Below, piece by piece: positions 54,453 to 54,562 of a stretch of DNA of 54,562 nt. The DNA is from Welwitschia mirabilis (lineage: Eukaryota > Gnetophyta > Gnetopsida > Welwitschiales), in the NCBI GenBank assembly GCA_051453625.1, contig JBOZIK010000001.1, positions 178,710,894-178,765,455 on the forward strand. The letters run 5' to 3'. The notes beneath the pieces are model-generated. The model made no database searches and was not told where the DNA came from. It saw only the letters and a list, made by a program, of their open reading frames with translations. The translations under genes and the position numbers were made by a program. How positions within the stretch are numbered: the stretch's first letter is position 1; each line of letters starts with the position of its first letter.

Positions 54453-54562
54453 TGTTGCGCCGCCAACTTAAGTGTATTTGATAGGATATTTTGAGTTGTT
54501 TTGCAGATAAATTAACAGATAAATGCTCAGTTTCTATGACTATTGACATTCAAGGAGCACAA
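54453..54562. mobile_element. TG-bounded dispersed repeat inserted in copia pol (probable LTR)
   Basis: Same family as 5,422-5,941 but less decayed: TGTTGCGCCGCCAACTTAAG and on through GTATTTGATAGGATATTTTG. It runs off the end of the window. Confidence 0.65.

Overview
The window is a gene-poor, very AT-rich stretch of plant nuclear DNA made almost entirely of decayed, nested transposable elements. A flowering plant is indicated by Ty3/gypsy elements of the Tat/Athila clade (one with a primer-binding site for plant tRNA-Asp), a chromovirus with an initiator-Met primer site, a Ty1/copia element and a CACTA transposon end. I cannot name the species. No intact host gene, rRNA or tRNA gene was recognised, and no transposon coding region is open over its full length. 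Most stops and lost catalytic residues are C-to-T or G-to-A changes, the usual decay of methylated plant transposons.

Layout. 1,390-5,421: minus-strand gypsy copy B (integrase, RNase H, RT, a protease stub), cut by a TG-bounded repeat at 5,422 that also starts at 54,453. 6,042-about 11,890: minus-strand gypsy copy A (RNase H, RT, protease, gag, tRNA-Asp PBS, 5' LTR). About 11,900-23,832: a plus-strand Tat series C (RT, RNase H, integrase, conserved block, antisense ORF, five-unit repeat, sense accessory ORF, PPT, 3' LTR), built from at least three diverged pieces joined at N gaps. 23,839-24,360: CACTA terminus. 25,780-40,533: minus-strand Tat element D, the most complete copy (5' LTR, PBS, gag, protease, RT, RNase H, integrase, conserved block, antisense ORF, repeat array, accessory ORF, PPT, 3' LTR). 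40,534-44,156: unassigned sequence with small tandem repeats. 44,157-51,907: minus-strand chromovirus with LTRs over 2 kb and most of pol deleted. 51,908-54,452: plus-strand copia element inserted in the chromovirus 5' LTR and itself interrupted by the 54,453 repeat.

The most notable system is the Tat family seen in C and D. Downstream of gag-pol it carries a conserved non-coding block, an ORF of about 220 codons in antisense orientation, a five-unit repeat array, and a sense-strand accessory ORF whose N-terminal part resembles the plant transposon protein domain. The same order recurs in independent copies, so it is a family property. A second notable structure is the chromovirus LTR, which carries a fossil primer-binding site and a second LTR end inside its own terminus.

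Assembly quality matters here. Two 100-N gaps (34,559 and 36,174) are flanked by exact 77-bp duplications, and four others (13,853; 17,830; 27,609; 45,475) by diverged homologous sequence, so parts of the window are probably unmerged or chimeric contigs.
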